A stretch of DNA of 53,518 nt from Betaproteobacteria bacterium (GTDB lineage Bacteria; Pseudomonadota; Gammaproteobacteria; Burkholderiales; Burkholderiaceae_C). The stretch spans positions 1-53,518 of the forward strand of contig VGHB01000017.1 in assembly GCA_016868355.1 (NCBI GenBank), given 5' to 3'. Under the pieces are notes generated by a model. The model saw nothing but the letters and a program-made list of their open reading frames with translations, did no database searches and had not been told where the DNA came from. The translations under genes and the position numbers were made by a program. The stretch's first letter is position 1; each line of letters begins with the position of its first letter. Shown here one piece after another: positions 41,259 to 49,683 of the stretch.

Positions 41259-42851
41259 CTATGAGCCCAGAACCAGCGCTGCGCCCCGCTCGCCGATCAT
41301 GATGCTCGCCGCGTTGGTGTTGGAAGACACCACTCGCGGCATCACCGATGCATCGATCACGCGCAGGCCTTGCACGCCTTGAACGCGAAGCTGCGCGTCC
41401 ACGACGGCGCGCTGATCACTGCCCATGCGGCAGGTGCTGGTTGGATGAAACACCGTGCCGCCAGAGTTGCGGGCAAAGGCCTCAAGCTCGGTGGGCCCCG
41501 GCAGCTTTTCCTCCACCCAGCGTTTGGCGAAGGCGGGTTGCCGGTAGATCTCACGGCAGATCTCCAGCGCGTTGACCAGGGTCCGCAGATCTTTGGGTTC
41601 GCGCAGGTAGTTGGCGACGATCTGTGGTGACTCCGATGGGTTACTGCTGCGAATGCGAACCCTGCCTTTGGACTCGGGTCGGCATTGGCAGACCGACACC
41701 GTGAAGCCTGGGTAGTCGTGCAAGGGCGTGCCGGGCTTGTCGACGGACAGCGGCATGACATTGAACTGAAAGTCGGCCCGACTGCCGACGGCCTCTTTCG
41801 TACACCCAAAACCGCCCACCTGGCCGGCACCCACGGTGAGCGGGCCACGCGCATTCACCAGCCACTGCAGACCCATGCTTGCCAGGCCTATCGGGCTGCG
41901 CACCTGGTCATTCAGCGACACACGATCCTTCAAGCGCACGATGGTGCGTGCCTGGTAGTGGTCCTGCAGGTTCTCGCCCACCTCAGGGCTGTGTTGCTGC
42001 ACAGCGATACCCAGCCCGCGAAGATGGTCGGCAGGTCCGATGCCCGACAACTGAAGAATCTGCGGCGTCTGCAGGCTGCCGGCGGAAAGAATAACCTCAC
42101 CTTCGCTTCGCCAGGTTTGCAGCTGGCCTTCGTGCAGGCACTCCACGCCAACGGCGCGCTGCCCCTCGAACAGAACGCGGGTCACAAGGGAAGCTGTGAG
42201 CAGCTTCAAGTGCCGATGCTGCAATACCGGTCCAAGGAACGCGGTGGACGCACTCGAGCGCCACCGCCCGCGGATGGTGAGTTGATAGCGGCCCACGCCG
42301 TTCACGGTCGCGGCGTTGAAGTCGGCATTCGCGGGCAGGCCAAACTGTTGCGCGGCTTCAAGCCAGGCCATGCAACTCGCGTCATCGTTACGCAGTTCGC
42401 TCACGCCCAGCTCGCCGTCGGTGCCGTGGTACTCGCTGGCCTGACCGTCGTAGCGCTCTGAACGCCGAAAGTAGGGCAGCACCTCGCGGTATGACCACCC
42501 GGTGGCACCTTGCTGCGCCCAGTCGTCATAGTCTTGATGCTGCCCACGGATGTAGAGAAGGCCGTTGATTGAGCTCGACCCTCCCAACACGCGCCCGCGC
42601 GGCCAGAGGATGCTGCGGTTACCGGTCTCAGGCTGAGGATCCAGCTCGAACTGGCGCGAGAATCGGGAGTCGAAGATTGATCGGAAGTAGCCCACCGGCA
42701 TCCGCAGCCACAAGGACGCGCGATCAGTGCCGCCCGCTTCGATGAGCAGGACCCGTCTACCGGCATGCACCAGCCGGTTGGCAAGCACGCAGCCGGCCGA
42801 ACCCGCGCCCACAATGATGTGGTCCCATGTGCGCGCCGGTTCTGAAAGCAT
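41259..42851 (-). CDS. GMC-family FAD oxidoreductase (choline dehydrogenase-like)
   Basis: A 530-residue flavoprotein that oxidises an alcohol to an aldehyde or ketone. Seen: the FAD motif DHIIVGAGSAGCVLANRL, the GMC signatures GRVLGGSSSINGLLYIRG and SAGSLQTPQILQLSGIGP, and the C-terminal VFHPTSTCRMG followed by RVIDASVMP with the catalytic His/Asn region. Glycine/choline or polyol-type alcohols are possible substrates. It is the last gene of a minus-strand operon with an NMT1-type ABC transporter (12 bases from the binding-protein gene), so it probably acts on the imported compound. Confidence 0.9.
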   Translation of the reverse strand: MLSEPARTWDHIIVGAGSAGCVLANRLVHAGRRVLLIEAGGTDRASLWLRMPVGYFRSIFDSRFSRQFELDPQPETGNRSILWPRGRVLGGSSSINGLLYIRGQHQDYDDWAQQGATGWSYREVLPYFRRSERYDGQASEYHGTDGELGVSELRNDDASCMAWLEAAQQFGLPANADFNAATVNGVGRYQLTIRGRWRSSASTAFLGPVLQHRHLKLLTASLVTRVLFEGQRAVGVECLHEGQLQTWRSEGEVILSAGSLQTPQILQLSGIGPADHLRGLGIAVQQHSPEVGENLQDHYQARTIVRLKDRVSLNDQVRSPIGLASMGLQWLVNARGPLTVGAGQVGGFGCTKEAVGSRADFQFNVMPLSVDKPGTPLHDYPGFTVSVCQCRPESKGRVRIRSSNPSESPQIVANYLREPKDLRTLVNALEICREIYRQPAFAKRWVEEKLPGPTELEAFARNSGGTVFHPTSTCRMGSDQRAVVDAQLRVQGVQGLRVIDASVMPRVVSSNTNAASIMIGERGAALVLGS

Positions 42852-42862
42852 GGCTCGGGTTC

Positions 42863-43879
42863 TCAGGCCTTCACGTTCTCAAGAAGCAACTGGGTATCGA
42901 AATAGGTTCGTGAAGGAACCGGGTTCTGAATGCCACCAAAGCGTGCATAGAAATCCGTCACTTGCTGCAACCAGCCGAGTGCAGTGCCGTCCTGGTAAAG
43001 CTTGCGCCACTCAGCGGCCGTGTTGTAACGAGACGCCTTGAATTGCTCCTGCAGATCGGACAACGGGACCTGCGCATAGTTCTTCTCTTGAATAACGGGC
43101 AGGATGGTGTCGACATTGCGTATCAAGTCGTCGTTGGACGCCGCCCAGCCGCGGACCACCTGCGCCAACACAGCACGGTTCTTCTCGTGATAGTCTGAGC
43201 GCGTGGCCCAACCACCCACGATGGCCGACTTGGGAAAGTAGGCTGATGCATCTACCAGCATCTTTGCGGTGGGTACGCGCTGGCGCACCTGAACGTTGAA
43301 GGGCACCCACAAGGCCACAGCAGGCACAGCGCCCGAGATAAAGCTCGTCACCGCAACTGGCATGCCTTGGTTGACCAACTCCACATCCTTAGCAGGGTCC
43401 AAGCCATTGGCACGCAACGCCGCGTCCAAGAACACATGGGCCGTGGTGCCCAGCGTCGTGGAGATCTTCTTGCCTTTTAGATCAGCCCAGGTTTTGACTC
43501 CCTGGTCTTCGCGAATCCACAGTTGCGCGGTGGCGAACTCGATGTTGTTGATGAGGAAGGCCTTACCCTGACCACGTGCGGGGAAGTTTGAGATCACGGC
43601 CCCGGTGGACAGCATATCCAGGCTCCCGCCGATCATTGCGTTGAACAGTTCCAAGCCAGTGTTGAACTTCACTGGATCAAACTCGATCCCTTCCTTGGCC
43701 CAGTGGCCACGGTGCGTGCCCGTCCACAGCTGACCGGTGACCGCCAGCGTATCGACATAGCCGATACGGATCTTGGTGCGCTGCTGTGCGGTGGCGGGGG
43801 CGCCGATGGTGCTTAAGCCCGCTGCGGCCAGGCTGGCGGCGACGATGGTGCGACGTCGGGTTTGAAAGTGATGGGCCAT
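42863..43879 (-). CDS. NMT1/SsuA-like ABC transporter binding protein
   Basis: A 338-residue periplasmic binding protein. The leader FQTRRRTIVAASLAAAGLS is twin-arginine-like. The mature protein opens with KIRIGYVDTLAVTGQLWTGTHRGHWAKEGIEFDPVKFNTG, the usual NMT1/SsuA/TauA fold start, and contains AVALWVPFNVQVRQRVP. Known ligands of the family are sulfonates, nitrate, taurine or pyrimidines. It is encoded between the GMC oxidoreductase and the ATPase of the same transporter. Confidence 0.88.
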   Translation of the reverse strand: MAHHFQTRRRTIVAASLAAAGLSTIGAPATAQQRTKIRIGYVDTLAVTGQLWTGTHRGHWAKEGIEFDPVKFNTGLELFNAMIGGSLDMLSTGAVISNFPARGQGKAFLINNIEFATAQLWIREDQGVKTWADLKGKKISTTLGTTAHVFLDAALRANGLDPAKDVELVNQGMPVAVTSFISGAVPAVALWVPFNVQVRQRVPTAKMLVDASAYFPKSAIVGGWATRSDYHEKNRAVLAQVVRGWAASNDDLIRNVDTILPVIQEKNYAQVPLSDLQEQFKASRYNTAAEWRKLYQDGTALGWLQQVTDFYARFGGIQNPVPSRTYFDTQLLLENVKA

Positions 43880-43900
43880 GAGTGTGTCCTCGTTTTGGGT

Positions 43901-44704
43901 TCAGGAGGTGGCGGAGCCAAGCTTTTGCTGCACCTCGTACTCCGCCATCACGAGGTCGCGAACACGAGCCTTTAGGGCTCCAAATGCAGGGGTATCGTGC
44001 AAAGCTTCGCTGCGCGGGTATGCGAAGGGCACGTCGATGATTTCCTTAATGCGCGCCGGCCGCGCCGTGACAACGACGACGCGCGAGGCCAGATAGACCG
44101 CTTCGTCAACCGAGTGCGTGATCATCAGCACGGTCTTGCCTTCCCGCTCGAGCACCTCGAGCAGCAGGTTCTGCATCTTGGAGCGCGTTTGTGCGTCGAG
44201 GGCGCCAAAGGGCTCATCCATCAGCAGGAATTCGGGCTGCGCGGCATAGGCCCGCGCAATGGCCAGGCGCTGACGCATGCCGCCCGACAGGGTCTTGGGG
44301 AAGGCACGGGCAAAGTCGGCCAGGCCCATCAGCTCAAGGTAACGCTGGCCGATTTCGCGATGCTGCGATGCCGGTACCTGGCTGCTGTGCAAGCGCAGCC
44401 CGAACATGATGTTCTGCTCAACAGTCAGCCAGGGAAAGACGCCATATTCCTGAAAGATCACGCCACGGTCTCGCCCAGGACCCGTGATCGGCTTTCCGTC
44501 AAGAGTCACGCGCCCCTGCGTGGGCTGAACAAAGCCGGCCACGATGTTCATCAGGGTGGTCTTGCCACATCCCGACGGACCGACGATGCAGATGAATTCG
44601 TTTTCGCTGATGGCGAATGACACATCGTTCACCACGCGCAGCGGGCCGAGTTCGGTCGCAAAGTCGACCGATACGTTTTCGAAGTTGATACGGATCTCGG
44701 GCAT
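43901..44704 (-). CDS. ABC transporter ATP-binding protein (SsuB/TauB-like)
   Basis: A 267-residue ATPase of the nitrate/sulfonate/taurine importer class. Walker A is GPSGCGKTTLMNIVAGF, the signature is LSGGMRQRLAIARAYA, Walker B is FLLMDEPFGALDAQTR and the switch His is in MITHSVDEAVYLASRVVVV. All motifs are intact. It lies between the permease (12 bases upstream) and the binding-protein gene in one operon. It energises uptake at the inner membrane. Confidence 0.94.
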   Translation of the reverse strand: MPEIRINFENVSVDFATELGPLRVVNDVSFAISENEFICIVGPSGCGKTTLMNIVAGFVQPTQGRVTLDGKPITGPGRDRGVIFQEYGVFPWLTVEQNIMFGLRLHSSQVPASQHREIGQRYLELMGLADFARAFPKTLSGGMRQRLAIARAYAAQPEFLLMDEPFGALDAQTRSKMQNLLLEVLEREGKTVLMITHSVDEAVYLASRVVVVTARPARIKEIIDVPFAYPRSEALHDTPAFGALKARVRDLVMAEYEVQQKLGSATS

Positions 44705-44716
44705 GGGCGCGCAGAT

Positions 44717-45499
44717 TCAGTGACCTTCAACGCGGTCTTGCCAACGGATCAGCCGACGGGTGAGGGCGCGTAACGCCATATCCATGCTCAGCGCTACGGC
44801 TCCGATGCACACAATGCCCACATAGATCACATCGATCTGGAAGAAGGAGCCCGCGCTCTGAATCAGGGCGCCCAGACCCTGCTGCGCCGCCACAAGTTCA
44901 GAAGCCACCAGCGTGGCCCAGGCTACACCCAAGGCGACCCGCAGCGCCGTGAGGATGTGCGGCATGGTCATGGGCACGATCACCCGCGCAAAGATCTCGG
45001 CGTCGTTGGCCCCCAGCGTCTTGGACACCTTGATGTAAATCGGGCTGATCTGCGCCACGCCTTCGTACATCACGATCACGCCGGCGAAAAAACTGGCGTA
45101 GAACAAGATGATGACCTTGGCCGGTTCGTCGATGCCGAAGTACACGACGACCAAGGGGATGAGCGCGATGGGCGGTAGCGCGCGGAAGAAGTTGATCAGG
45201 GGGTCCAGAAAGGTCCGGACGTTCTTGTACCAGCCGATCAGAAAGCCAATTGGTACAGCCACCAGAATGCCCAAGCTTACACCTAGGGCCACGCGTTGCG
45301 TGGAGCGCAGGATATCCACTACCAGGCGGTCGGTGGTAAGCAGTTGCCAGAACTTTCGGGAGACCTCGCCGGGGGTGGGCATCAGCCCGGTGTTGACCAG
45401 GCCCGACACGGCAAGCAGGTGCCACATCGAGACGAGCACAGCCCAGGGCATCAGAACGAGACCCAAGTGACGCAGGCGTGCGGCTGTGGTCATCTCCAC
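44717..45499 (-). CDS. ABC transporter permease (SsuC/TauC-like)
   Basis: A 260-residue inner-membrane permease of the nitrate/sulfonate/taurine class with six helices and the ABC-contact loop near YIKVSKTLGANDAEIFARVIVPMTMPHILTALRVALGVAWATLV. First gene of the operon: permease, ATPase, binding protein, GMC oxidoreductase. GTG 45499 is the open start; ATG 45493 is the alternative, directly preceded by GGAG that is too close to be a ribosome site. Divergent from the GntR gene. Confidence 0.92.
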   Translation of the reverse strand: MEMTTAARLRHLGLVLMPWAVLVSMWHLLAVSGLVNTGLMPTPGEVSRKFWQLLTTDRLVVDILRSTQRVALGVSLGILVAVPIGFLIGWYKNVRTFLDPLINFFRALPPIALIPLVVVYFGIDEPAKVIILFYASFFAGVIVMYEGVAQISPIYIKVSKTLGANDAEIFARVIVPMTMPHILTALRVALGVAWATLVASELVAAQQGLGALIQSAGSFFQIDVIYVGIVCIGAVALSMDMALRALTRRLIRWQDRVEGH

Positions 45500-45502
45500 G
45501 AG

Positions 45503-45534
45503 TTGACGTTTTTGTTGATCTAGATACTATAGAT
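45503..45534. promoter_or_regulatory. Promoter and inverted repeat between GntR gene and transporter operon
   Basis: TTGACG (45503-45508), 16 bases, TACTAT (45525-45530) form a plausible promoter reading toward the GntR gene. ATCTA (45518-45522), seven bases, TAGAT (45530-45534) form an inverted repeat over the -10. A GntR-family dimer would fit such a site and could repress both directions. Confidence 0.4.
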
Positions 45535-45565
45535 AGGACTTTAGAAAGTATTTCAGGTTTTCCCT

Positions 45566-46291
45566 ATGACCGGGCTCAGCTCAGCCGACCCCGTACCGCG
45601 GTATGCGCGTTTGGCGCAGCTGCTGCGCCAGCGCATCGCCAAGCAACAATGGCGGCCTGGAGAGCGGCTGCCGCGGCTTGAAGATCTGATGGCTGAGTTC
45701 GGCGTAGCTCGGGTCACCGCGCGACAGGCCATCGCCATCCTGGCGCAGGAAGGGTGGGTCCGCGTCAGCCGTGGTCGTGGCACCTTGGTGCAGGACCGCG
45801 CGGCAGAGGGGCGAACGCTGCATCTGCAAACTTCGCTCGCGGCGCTGGCGCAGGCTTACCGCAACGACCGGCCTACCTTGTCGCTCATCGACGAACGCCG
45901 CACCCAGCTTCCACCCTCTCAGCCGTACGGCACACCAGCCTACGCCTACCGGTTTTTGCATCGGGTGCACTCGCGCGGAGGCGAGCCCTACTGCGTCATC
46001 TCGATCCACCTCGACGAAGACATCTTCCGTTTGGCGCCGAAGCGATTCCGGCGTGAGACGATCATCCCGGTGCTGATGGAGCTGTCCCAGGTGCGAATCG
46101 CGCATGCGCACCAGACGCTGCGCATTGCAGTGGCTGATGTTCAGACGGCGCAACTGCTGGGCATGCCCTTGCATGCAGCCGTGGCCGAAGTGGTGCGGGT
46201 GTTTCGCGACGCTGACCAGCGCGTGATCTATGTGGCGGAGATCGCCTACCGTGCCGATTTCATTCGATTTCAGATGGATTTGATGGTTTGA
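45566..46291 (+). CDS. GntR-family regulator with UTRA domain (HutC subfamily)
   Basis: A 241-residue repressor-type regulator. The N-terminal winged helix (about residues 10-75) reads RYARLAQLLRQRIAKQQWRPGERLPRLEDLMAEFGVARVTARQAIAILAQEGWVRVSRGRGTLV. The C-terminal UTRA effector domain follows to the end, with YCVISIHLDEDIF and LGMPLHAAVAEVVRVFRD. It should sense the pathway substrate and release DNA. It is first in a plus-strand operon with the two UxaA-type subunits, and faces the transporter operon across an inverted repeat. Confidence 0.92.
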   Translation: MTGLSSADPVPRYARLAQLLRQRIAKQQWRPGERLPRLEDLMAEFGVARVTARQAIAILAQEGWVRVSRGRGTLVQDRAAEGRTLHLQTSLAALAQAYRNDRPTLSLIDERRTQLPPSQPYGTPAYAYRFLHRVHSRGGEPYCVISIHLDEDIFRLAPKRFRRETIIPVLMELSQVRIAHAHQTLRIAVADVQTAQLLGMPLHAAVAEVVRVFRDADQRVIYVAEIAYRADFIRFQMDLMV

Positions 46292-46295
46292 CACC

Positions 46296-46538
46296 ATGCC
46301 GCGAATCGCCTTGACGATGCATCCCAGCGATAACGTGACCACCTTGATGGATGGGCGGCTGGATCAAGCGTCAACGCACGACGGCTTACTCCTGAAGACC
46401 TCGGTGCCTTTTGGCCACAAGGTCGCGTTGCGCGCGATTGCTGCGGGCGAAGCTGTCGTCAAGTACGGCGTGACCATTGGCGTTGCCACCACCGCCATCT
46501 CACCGGGAGAACACGTGCATGTCCACAACTGCAGCTGA
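46296..46538 (+). CDS. UxaA-type lyase small subunit (SAF domain)
   Basis: An 80-residue SAF-domain protein equivalent to the N-terminal part of altronate dehydratase UxaA or the small subunit SuyA of sulfolactate sulfo-lyase. The pattern VPFGHKVALRAIAAGEAVVKYG followed by GVATTAISPGEHVHVHN is conserved. It would pair with the large subunit encoded next, overlapping it by 20 bases. It is 4 bases after the GntR stop. Confidence 0.88.
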   Translation: MPRIALTMHPSDNVTTLMDGRLDQASTHDGLLLKTSVPFGHKVALRAIAAGEAVVKYGVTIGVATTAISPGEHVHVHNCS

Positions 46539-47718
46539 GTTGCCGGGCTTCGAAGCCTACGTTCGAAGCGACGGGCGCGTGGGCGTACGCAACCACTTGG
46601 CGCTGGTGTCTACCGTGGCGCTCAGTAACCGAACGGCTGAGCTGGCGGCCGCAGCGTTTGACGCACGCCGGGCTGTCAGCACGCCCCCGACCTTGCTGGT
46701 CCGCGGTGAGTTTCAGCGCGGCCTGCAAGCCACCGATGCAGAGCTGCTCAATCGGATACTCACCCAACTCGTGCTGCACCCCAACATTGGCGCGGCTGTG
46801 GTGCTTTGCCACGACCGCCGGGCAGCCCAGGTTTGGCGACGACGTGTGGCCGGCTGCGGCAAAGCGGTTGAGGTTCTGGCGGTGATGGACAGCCAGGGCG
46901 TGCAGCGCGCTGTCGACCTCGCCGTCGAGGCATTGCTGCGCCTGGAGCCAGAGCTGCACCGCGCGACGCGCAAGACCTGTGCTTTGTCCTCACTGACCTT
47001 TGCGCTGGAGTGCGGAGGGTCAGACGCTTCCAGCGCCCTGTGCGCCAACCCGGCGATAGGTCGCTTCGTGGACTCGGTGGTGGCGCAGGGTGCCCGCGTC
47101 ATCGTTTCGGAGACGGCGGAATTCATCGGTGGCGAAGCTGTGGTTCGATCCCAGTCCGTCAGCGCCGAAGTGGCCGACGCCATCATCGCGCGTATCGGTG
47201 CTACCGAGGCTCGTATGGCTGGTGACGGCGACCATTACCGTGGTGTCAACCCGACCGCCGAAAACATTGAAGCAGGATTGACCACGCTAACGGAGAAGAC
47301 GATGGGTGCGATGTGCAAGATCGGCACCTCTCGCTTTGAAGGATGCTTGGCGTTTGGTGAGACCCCGTCCAAGCCGGGGCTGTACTTCATGGACACCCCG
47401 TTCTTCAGTCCCTGTTCGATCACCGGCATGGTGGCGGCGGGCGCTCAGATGACACTGTTCGCCATGGGCGTCTTCAACCCCTCTGGCAACCCCCTGGCAC
47501 CCACCATCAAGGTCTGCGGCAACCCCGACACCTTGCAACATTGGCATGATGGCATCGACGTGGCGCTGGCCGACATGATCGAAGGTCACATCAAGCTGGA
47601 TACCGCAGCGCAGCGGCTGCAGCGCGTGATCATGAACGTGGCCAACGGAGCCCTCACGCACACCGAGCGTTGGGGTGAAGGGCAGTTCATCGTGCCGAGG
47701 ATGCTGCCCGCTTTCTAA
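46519..47718 (+). CDS. UxaA-type lyase large subunit
   Basis: A 399-residue catalytic subunit of the altronate/galactarate dehydratase family, also containing SuyB sulfolactate lyase. It opens with FEAYVRSDGRVGVRNHLALVSTV and has the family blocks ALECGGSDASSALCANPAIGRFVD, ETAEFIGGE and SRFEGCLAFGETPSKPGLYFMDTPFFSPCSITGM, with the conserved cysteines for the metal or cluster. It eliminates water or sulfite from a hydroxy acid. ATG 46519 lies within the small-subunit gene. With the SsuABC-type transporter, a sulfonate such as sulfolactate is an attractive guess; sugar acids are the alternative. Confidence 0.85.
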   Translation: MSTTAAELPGFEAYVRSDGRVGVRNHLALVSTVALSNRTAELAAAAFDARRAVSTPPTLLVRGEFQRGLQATDAELLNRILTQLVLHPNIGAAVVLCHDRRAAQVWRRRVAGCGKAVEVLAVMDSQGVQRAVDLAVEALLRLEPELHRATRKTCALSSLTFALECGGSDASSALCANPAIGRFVDSVVAQGARVIVSETAEFIGGEAVVRSQSVSAEVADAIIARIGATEARMAGDGDHYRGVNPTAENIEAGLTTLTEKTMGAMCKIGTSRFEGCLAFGETPSKPGLYFMDTPFFSPCSITGMVAAGAQMTLFAMGVFNPSGNPLAPTIKVCGNPDTLQHWHDGIDVALADMIEGHIKLDTAAQRLQRVIMNVANGALTHTERWGEGQFIVPRMLPAF

Positions 47719-47724
47719 ACCCGA

Positions 47725-47972
47725 CTACAACCTCACCTGCAAAGCAAGCCGCCGAATACGATGTTGATCTTGCGGCGCTGTGTCCTGCACGCTGAGGATC
47801 TGCCTTGCGCAGGGCAAGCGGTCGATGCTGTCGATGGCTGCCGGCGAGTTGGGGTTGACGGCCGTGCCCGAGCCGCTCACGATCCCGGTGGGGGTGTTGC
47901 TCTGGGCCTGCGGCAGCGGCGCGGCCACGAGTGCACCGGCCACAAGCGCCAGCAGTTTTTCAGGAACGACAT
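47725..47972 (-). pseudogene. Frameshifted secreted protein remnant
   Basis: From ATG 47972 the frame begins MSFLKN and then goes off into arginine-rich nonsense. If one A were restored in the five-A run (T-run at 47956-47960 on the plus strand), it would continue as a signal peptide (LLALVAGALVAAPLPQAQ), then SNTPTGIVSGSGTAVNPNS and PAAIDSIDRLPCARQILS, to the stop at 47725. A GAAAGG ribosome site precedes the ATG. So this is a small exported protein broken by a one-base frameshift, or a sequencing error in a homopolymer. No family recognised. It follows the 63-residue gene. Confidence 0.55.
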
Positions 47973-47986
47973 CTCGTAGCGGCCTT

Positions 47987-48178
47987 TCAGCGCGTTGTGC
48001 GGTATTCGAGCTCCGGGCGCAGCGCGACCGGCTCGCCGAGGTTCCAGAGCGCCCAGTGCAGCTCCATGTCAGCGTTACGCAGTATGGCCTCGATCTGGGG
48101 CAGTTCGCTCCCAGCCAGCGCTTGCGCGATCAGTTCGCGCGCATGCCGGAGTAACTTGGCTTGGTCTTGGGTTTCCAT
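47987..48178 (-). CDS. Hypothetical 63-residue protein
   Basis: A small protein beginning METQDQAKLLRHARELIAQALAGSELPQIEAILRNADMELHWALWNLGEP. It is mostly helical, with no signal peptide, membrane segment or cysteine and no family I can name. It lies 8 bases after the CoA ligase gene on the same strand, so it is probably co-transcribed and may be an accessory subunit or chaperone. The start at ATG 48178 is chosen because the upstream frame is antisense to other reading. Confidence 0.6.
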   Translation of the reverse strand: METQDQAKLLRHARELIAQALAGSELPQIEAILRNADMELHWALWNLGEPVALRPELEYRTTR

Positions 48179-48186
48179 GGCTTTCC

Positions 48187-49569
48187 TTACCGGTCCAGGG
48201 CGCGTCGCAGTTCCTTCGGGCGCTGGTCGATGATCCGCTTGGTCTTGAGCTCGAAGCGTGGCAGCGTCACGGGCGCGACCGGCACCACGTTCAGCCGCAC
48301 GTGCAGCGCCTGATGTATTCGCTCGCCGGCGTCCTTCGCGATCGCGTCCCACTTTTCGGGCGTGACCGAGGGCTCCGGCTCGAAGCGCACCGTCATCCCG
48401 TCGTTACCGTTCTCGTGCGTCAGCACCAGCTCGTAGTGCATGCTAACGCCTTCGATCTGGTTGAGGATGTTTTCGACCGCCGTCTGGTACACGTTGGTGC
48501 CACGTACCGTAACCATGAAGTCCGTGCGTCCCAGCACGGCGCCTTCGAACTTGGCCCAGGTGCGGGCGCAGCTGCACGCCGAGCGGCGCCGCACGAGGTC
48601 GTGCGTGCGGTAGTTTAGGAGCGGCTGCGCGGTGTTGGCGTAGCCAGTGACGATGTTCTCACCGATCTCGCCGTCTGCGACCTCGCCGCCGGACTCCGGA
48701 TCCATCGACCAGCTGAAGACGTTCATCTCGTTGACGTGCACGCCGTCGCCGAGTGGGCAGCCTGGCGCTATCGCGTCGACCTCCGCAATCCCGAGCAGTT
48801 CGCCGGCCTTGGCTCCCCAGGCCTTCTCGATCTGCTCGCGCATACCGGGCAGGGCGGTGGGGCCGGGCTCACCGGCGTGGTAGGTGTACTTGATCGAGCT
48901 TTGCGATAGGTCGACCCCCATGTCCCTGGCGACCTGCGCGATGCGTAACGCGAAAGTCGGCGTCGAGATTAGCACTGTGGGCTTCATGCGCTGGATGGCC
49001 TGGATATGCCCCTTGGTGTCGAGGCCGCCGCCAGAGATTACGCGGCAGCCGAGGCGGCGCGCGCCCCAGTACGCGCTCCAGAAGCCGGCGAAGTTGCCCC
49101 AGCCGAACGCAAAGTAGAAGGTGTCGCTGGGGCGGATGCCCAGGCCCCAGAAGCCGTACACCCACGACTCGCCGTAGCGCACGCTGTCAACCATGGAGTA
49201 TGGGATCGCCAGCGGCACACCGGTGGTGCCGGAGGTCTCGCAGTGGTGTGCGACGAAATCCATCGGCAGCGCCAGCGTGTCGCCGTAGGGCGGGCGCTCC
49301 TGCTGCAGGTGAATGAACTCGCTCTTGTCGGTGACCGGCACCTTGCGCTTGAAGTCCTCAAGCGTGCGGATGTCCGACGGCCTCAGTCCCGCGGCGTCGA
49401 ACTTGCGTCGGTAAAAGCGAGTGTGCTCGTAGGCGTAGTGGCACAGCGCCTGCACGCGCTGCAGGTGCAGCGCGTCGAGCTTCTCGCGCGGCATGGTCTC
49501 TGTGAGCTTGTTCCAGAACGGACTGCCGGCCGATTCCGGGCTCAGTGTCGCGAGGGGTGGCGAGGTCAT
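48187..49569 (-). CDS. Phenylacetate-CoA ligase family protein (PaaK-like)
   Basis: A 460-residue adenylate-forming enzyme of the PaaK branch that activates an aromatic or related acid as a CoA thioester. Motifs: the P-loop-like CETSGTTGVPLAIPYS, a central FYFAFGWGNFAGFWSAYWGARRLGCRVISGG, the Asp region in LLNYRTHDLVRR and the hinge before MVTVRGTNVYQTAVENIL. It is cytoplasmic. It is divergent from the TetR gene across a 23-bp site that is repeated upstream of the oxygenase operon. It probably starts the pathway encoded by genes at 50.5-53.3 kb. The substrate is unknown. Confidence 0.88.
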   Translation of the reverse strand: MTSPPLATLSPESAGSPFWNKLTETMPREKLDALHLQRVQALCHYAYEHTRFYRRKFDAAGLRPSDIRTLEDFKRKVPVTDKSEFIHLQQERPPYGDTLALPMDFVAHHCETSGTTGVPLAIPYSMVDSVRYGESWVYGFWGLGIRPSDTFYFAFGWGNFAGFWSAYWGARRLGCRVISGGGLDTKGHIQAIQRMKPTVLISTPTFALRIAQVARDMGVDLSQSSIKYTYHAGEPGPTALPGMREQIEKAWGAKAGELLGIAEVDAIAPGCPLGDGVHVNEMNVFSWSMDPESGGEVADGEIGENIVTGYANTAQPLLNYRTHDLVRRRSACSCARTWAKFEGAVLGRTDFMVTVRGTNVYQTAVENILNQIEGVSMHYELVLTHENGNDGMTVRFEPEPSVTPEKWDAIAKDAGERIHQALHVRLNVVPVAPVTLPRFELKTKRIIDQRPKELRRALDR

Positions 49570-49589
49570 GGTGTCTCCGTATTGCTTTT

Positions 49590-49612
49590 AGATACTGGAC
49601 GGATAGTATGTA
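49590..49612. promoter_or_regulatory. Candidate TetR operator, copy 1
   Basis: A 23-bp site between the CoA ligase and TetR starts: AGATACT and GTATGTA arms around a CGGAT core. Copy 2 at 50439-50461 on the other strand matches in 20 of 23 positions. The arms ATACT and AGTAT are inverted, as for a TetR dimer. It overlaps the likely ligase promoter region. Confidence 0.7.
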
Positions 49613-49683
49613 GACGGCTTTTGCCCCGGCATACGGAATTACCCGCTGCAAACCGGCGGCGCACAGCCGAAAGACAACAGAAG

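Noticed and set aside
49006-49683. Long open frame ahead of the TetR start
   Set aside because: Antisense to the CoA ligase gene; ATG 49684 gives a normal TetR N-terminus.
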